44,553 bases of DNA from Acidobacteriota bacterium. Its GTDB lineage: Bacteria; Acidobacteriota; Terriglobia; Bryobacterales; Bryobacteraceae. Position 1 is the stretch's first letter; every line of letters begins with the position of its first letter. The notes beneath the pieces are model-generated. The model did no database searches. It worked only from the letters and a program-made list of their open reading frames with translations, and was not told the origin of the DNA. Below are positions 41,869-44,553 of the stretch, in pieces. The stretch is taken from positions 1 through 44,553 of the forward strand of contig JANXXI010000218.1 of NCBI GenBank assembly GCA_025350695.1, written 5' to 3'. The translations under genes and the position numbers were made by a program.

Positions 41869-41943
41869 CACGAGCATCCTACCACAGCGAAGGGTGAAAC
41901 ATTTTGCTCCTAAACTGCGTACACTAACTGTGAGGGTCAGATC

Positions 41944-42453
41944 ATGCCATATTGCGTAAAGTGCGGAACTCAGGTTGGCGATACGAATAAATTTTGCGGC
42001 GGCTGCGGCACGGTTCAGGACCATGCGGCTTCGGGCGATGCTAGCTCCTCCACTTCCGGGTTCCCCTCGGGCGCGGCGGCGCAAGCATCTACCAAGGCCC
42101 AGAATTGGTTAAACTCGCTCGACCCCAAGACGGCAGCCCTTCTGTGTTACATACCTGTGCTTGGCTGGATTGGCTCGGTAATCGTCTTGGCTTCGGAACG
42201 CTTTCGGCATGATGCCGACACACGATTTCACGCCTTTCAGGGGCTTTATCTGTTTGTGGTGTACTTGATTGTGGAGCATGTCCTTGGGCCGATTCTGCGC
42301 TTTGAGCATGTCGGTTTTCGCATTGAGAATCTAATGAAACTGGGGTTGTTCGGCACCTGGGTTTTCCTCATGGTGAAGACCAGCCAAGGGATAGCATTCC
42401 GGCTTCCCATTCTTGGTGAATTGGCGGACCGCTCCGTTTCCGAACAGAGATAG
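41944..42453 (+). CDS. Zinc-ribbon membrane protein (DUF4870-like)
   Basis: A 169-residue protein. A zinc ribbon is at the N-terminus (PYCVKCGTQVGDTNKFCGGC). A low-complexity Ser/Ala linker follows, then a membrane domain: TAALLCYIPVLGWIGSVIVL, a polar loop with FRHDADTRFHAFQGLYLFVV, and LFGTWVFLMVKTSQG. The loop with FHAFQ is the hallmark of DUF4870-like proteins. Function is unknown. GAGGG upstream is the ribosome site. It is divergent from the MBL gene (75-base gap). Confidence 0.75.
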   Translation: MPYCVKCGTQVGDTNKFCGGCGTVQDHAASGDASSSTSGFPSGAAAQASTKAQNWLNSLDPKTAALLCYIPVLGWIGSVIVLASERFRHDADTRFHAFQGLYLFVVYLIVEHVLGPILRFEHVGFRIENLMKLGLFGTWVFLMVKTSQGIAFRLPILGELADRSVSEQR

Positions 42454-42469
42454 ATGTAAGCAGCAAATG

Positions 42470-42871
42470 CTAGGGGGCTACTTTGCTCTGCCCTTCAGAT
42501 GGCTTCGTCGTAACAGCGATGGCGATAATAGCGCCGCTGATTAGAGCAACCGTGGCTCCGGCTCGCAAGAACGCGGTATGAATCGCCTCCCATTCGAGGA
42601 CCGCACGAGCGCGTTCCAGTCCTAACAGGTTCGCCATAATTCCTTGCAGGCACATTAAAGATCCGAAAGCACGAAGAATCCTGGGCCAGCGGGAGTTGGA
42701 GGCCGCCAGGATCAGCACCAGCCCCATGGCTATGCGAATAGCGCCACCCACGTAGAGACCGCTCGGCGTGTAGTACGAGCGGCGAAGCGTCATCATCGTG
42801 TCGGGGGAAACGATGCCGGCAATGCTGGCGACGATAGTAATGATAGCGAGCAGCAACGCCGCAATTCTCAT
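42470..42871 (-). CDS. Small membrane protein, function unknown
   Basis: A 133-residue protein with four predicted membrane segments: IAALLLAIITIVASIAGIV, LYVGGAIRIAMGLVLILAAS, LRAFGSLMCLQGIMANLLG and AGATVALISGAIIAIAVTT. The layout resembles small DoxX-like or DUF4345-like proteins, but no signature confirms it. It is convergent with the zinc-ribbon gene. I do not recognise the family. Confidence 0.6.
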   Translation of the reverse strand: MRIAALLLAIITIVASIAGIVSPDTMMTLRRSYYTPSGLYVGGAIRIAMGLVLILAASNSRWPRILRAFGSLMCLQGIMANLLGLERARAVLEWEAIHTAFLRAGATVALISGAIIAIAVTTKPSEGQSKVAP

Positions 42872-43411
42872 GCCTAATTGTACGCAGGTTCACCGCGGCC
42901 GGCGACGGAGACCGTAGGCCCTGCCCGAGGGCGATTGCGCAGTCCGCGACAACTTTTGGCTCATGTGGCTGTCCAATATGTGGGATGTCCGTAAGCAGAC
43001 AACTTCGCCTGCCGCTTTGAACTGCGGCCCGTCGACAAAAATTAGTTCCCATTTCGCGTGTGCCCAATTCGGGAACTTGTTACGCTCGACTGGTTGCGAG
43101 TTATAGCAAAGAGTACGCTCACCCGTTTTCGTTGTATCGTTACGAGGACAGTCTGTTCAGAAAGCCGCGAAGGACAGGCTGGAAGCTTGGCACAGTGAAG
43201 CAAAACTGGCAAGCGAGCGTTCGCGACGGCCAATATTCTGAGTGCCGAACGAGTCGTTTTCAACATCCACGGTAACCACTTTCGGCTGGTCGCATCCATC
43301 GACTATACTCGGCAAACTCTACATCCTTCCCCTTTCGGTTCTTAAAAAATCGATGTAACCCCCTGAATAGACAACCAGCACAACCGTAGGACACTACCAC
43401 TAGCCATCAAT
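42872..43411. other. Intergenic stretch before the arginine operon
   Basis: I find no supported gene in these 540 bases. Frames of 70-85 codons exist on both strands at 43042-43299, but they have no ribosome site and no protein-like pattern. A GCCCT / AGGGC hairpin lies near 42920. No tRNA was seen. Confidence 0.5.
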
Positions 43412-43445
43412 GGTATATTTATTCATAGGAGTGAATATTTAATCA
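43412..43445 (+). promoter_or_regulatory. Two ARG-box-like operators at argC
   Basis: TGAATATTTAATCA at 43432-43445 matches the palindromic ARG box TGAAT-4(A/T)-ATTCA at 13 of 14 positions, and GGTATATTTATTCA at 43412-43425 matches at 12. They are centred 20 bp apart, close to two helical turns, as in ArgR-bound pairs. The second ends one base before the argC ATG, so binding would block initiation. AGGAG at 43427-43431 is too far from the ATG to be a normal ribosome site. Confidence 0.55.
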
Positions 43446-43446
43446 G

Positions 43447-44454
43447 ATGGCGAAGCGCGTCGGCATAGTCGGTTTCAGGGGATACAGCGGTGAAGAACTG
43501 GTGCGCATTCTTGCGCGACACAGCGGCGTCGAAGTGTACCTGATGGATCACCGCTCGGACGCATCGGCTAAGCCCTTACCCATCGGCGCGAAAACCCCCA
43601 CGCGCATCGCCGCTACCGCCGAAGCCGCGAAACAGGCTGGCATCGACTGCGTGTTCCTAGCCACGCCCGCCGACGTTTCAATGGAACTTGCGGCGCAGTT
43701 TATTGCCGCCGGATCCAAGGTTGTTGACTTGAGTGGCGCATTCCGCTTGGGCACGGTTGAGAATTTTAAGCATTGGTATAAAGAAGAACACACACAACCG
43801 GCTTTGCTGGCGGAGGCGGTTTACGGCCTACCGGAGTTAAGCCGCGACAAAATTGCCGGGGCCAGGCTGATCGCCAATCCCGGTTGTTATCCCACCTGCG
43901 CCAGCCTTGCTATCATGCCGCTGGTGCGATCCGGCATAGCCGATCTTTCGGCGGGGATTGTTTGCGATGCCAAAAGCGGAGTGAGTGGCGCCGGGCGTAA
44001 GCCTTCGCTCAAGACCGCCTTTTGTGAAGTGACGGAAAACTTTTCAGCCTATTCGTTACTGGACCACCGCCATGTGCCCGAGGTATTAATGAACACCGGT
44101 CTCGAGGTGGGGCAATTCAGCTTTACCGCTCAATTGATTCCCATTCACCGCGGGATTCTGGAGACGATTTATTTCCGCGCTCCGAAACTTGGATCCGCGG
44201 CGGAATTGATTGAGATCTACTCGACGTATTACGGCAACGAGCCTTTCGTGCGGCTTTACCAGCCACCGGCTGTTCCGGATATCGCTGGAATCGCGCATAC
44301 AAATTTTTGTGACATCGGCGTGGTGTTCGATGCGTCTACCAAACGTGGCGTGGTCGTTACGGCGGAAGACAACTTAATAAAGGGGGCGGCGGGCCAGGCC
44401 GTTCAGAACATGAACCTGATGCTGGGATTTGCTGAGACCGAGGGGCTGCTGTGA
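43447..44454 (+). CDS. argC: N-acetyl-gamma-glutamyl-phosphate reductase
   Basis: A 335-residue NADPH-dependent enzyme for the third step of arginine synthesis (N-acetylglutamyl phosphate to the semialdehyde). It has VGIVGFRGYSGEELVRILAR as the nucleotide-binding start and FLATPADVSMELA. The catalytic Cys147 is in LIANPGCYPTCASLAIMPL. SGVSGAGRKPS and LIPIHRGILETIYF carry the conserved HRG of the active site. All is intact and length is normal. Its stop overlaps the next start (GTGA), so it is coupled to argB. Two ARG-box-like sites precede it. Confidence 0.95.
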   Translation: MAKRVGIVGFRGYSGEELVRILARHSGVEVYLMDHRSDASAKPLPIGAKTPTRIAATAEAAKQAGIDCVFLATPADVSMELAAQFIAAGSKVVDLSGAFRLGTVENFKHWYKEEHTQPALLAEAVYGLPELSRDKIAGARLIANPGCYPTCASLAIMPLVRSGIADLSAGIVCDAKSGVSGAGRKPSLKTAFCEVTENFSAYSLLDHRHVPEVLMNTGLEVGQFSFTAQLIPIHRGILETIYFRAPKLGSAAELIEIYSTYYGNEPFVRLYQPPAVPDIAGIAHTNFCDIGVVFDASTKRGVVVTAEDNLIKGAAGQAVQNMNLMLGFAETEGLL

Positions 44455-44553
44455 AGCTGCTGGTCAAACTGGGCGGCACTTTGCTTGATTCGGCCGAGTC
44501 GAGGACCGCAATATCGGCCCAACTAGCGACCGCCGTGAAGCAGCATCCACAAA
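44451..44553 (+). CDS. argB: Acetylglutamate kinase, 5' end only
   Basis: The first 34 codons of a kinase begin (GTG start) VKLLVKLGGTLLDSAES. VKLGGTLL is the ATP-binding loop of N-acetylglutamate kinase (usual form K-x-GG), and the position directly after argC with a 4-base overlap supports the call. The rest is outside the window. Confidence 0.8.
   Translation, partial: MKLLVKLGGTLLDSAESRTAISAQLATAVKQHPQ

Noticed and set aside
42495-43299. Minus-strand frames upstream of the small membrane protein
   Set aside because: They overlap each other and the real gene, have no ribosome sites, and the more protein-like pieces are broken by stops when followed.
1-44553. tRNA, rRNA, CRISPR or prophage
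   Set aside because: No cloverleaf with a GTTCRANNC-type arm, no rRNA-like stretch, no regularly spaced repeats and no phage structural genes were seen. Reading by eye can miss a tRNA.

Overview
The window looks like chromosome from an acidobacterium of the Solibacter/Bryobacter type. This is inferred from gene content, not from any search. The pointers are an Oar-like TonB-dependent receptor with an N-terminal carboxypeptidase-regulatory domain, a protein with an N-terminal STGPNTPDGK motif and a C-terminal SEC-C zinc motif, a PEP-CTERM protein, a PQQ dehydrogenase with its own cytochrome c, many secreted proteins of unknown role, and housekeeping genes scattered among them. No tRNA, rRNA, CRISPR array or prophage was seen.

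Layout. 1-8348 is almost all minus strand: the start of a PAPS/APS reductase (cysH), a DUF481 outer-membrane protein, then a tight seven-gene run read from high to low coordinates (84-aa protein, MOSC protein, glnE, two tandem TPR-like secreted paralogues, two further secreted proteins). 8370-12087 holds a DegT-family aminotransferase and a minus-strand set made of an alpha/beta hydrolase, a molybdenum sulfite dehydrogenase and its cytochrome c, which carries a one-base frameshift. 12121-15538 is a plus-strand trio: a CBM9-like secreted protein and two tandem hexose-phosphate mutases. 15598-21384 mixes envelope functions: a DivIC/FtsB-like protein, an amidohydrolase, a DUF885 lipoprotein, a polyprenyl-phosphate-type glycosyltransferase, signal peptidase I, a lytic transglycosylase and a methyltransferase. 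21610-24358 is a GDP-fucose module (NusG/RfaH-like antiterminator, gmd, fcl) behind a good promoter. 24400-28855 is a disturbed region with a decayed copy of the SEC-C gene, a 187-bp MITE-like element with perfect 18-bp inverted ends and a perfect 10-bp target duplication, two copies of a hairpin repeat, a beta-propeller protein, an SDR dehydrogenase and the intact SEC-C gene. 28856-34855 has the Oar-like receptor, a wrecked GntR regulator, a thioesterase and a glycosidase-like protein. 34975-39067 has a frameshifted secreted protein and a cytochrome c / PQQ dehydrogenase / PfkB kinase operon. 39057-42871 has a PEP-CTERM protein, a Xre/RES toxin-antitoxin pair, an MBL-fold protein and two small membrane proteins. 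The end is the start of an arginine operon (argC, argB) behind two ARG-box-like sites.

How the parts fit. Periplasmic oxidation is represented twice, by sulfite dehydrogenase plus cytochrome and by PQQ dehydrogenase plus cytochrome. The PQQ enzyme has the Asp-X-Asp pattern of lanthanide-dependent enzymes. Sugar and surface functions are spread through the window: hexose-phosphate mutases, gmd/fcl, a GT2 enzyme, CBM9, a PfkB kinase and a glycosidase. The most novel-looking material is in 24.4-28.2 kb: a small non-autonomous transposon that carries a structured repeat, and a SEC-C gene family whose upstream leader, with a hairpin, is preserved even in a decayed copy.

Two genes are broken by single-base differences in short homopolymers (a C run read on the minus strand, and five A). 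Either the assembly has indel errors or these are young pseudogenes, and both should be checked before function is assigned.
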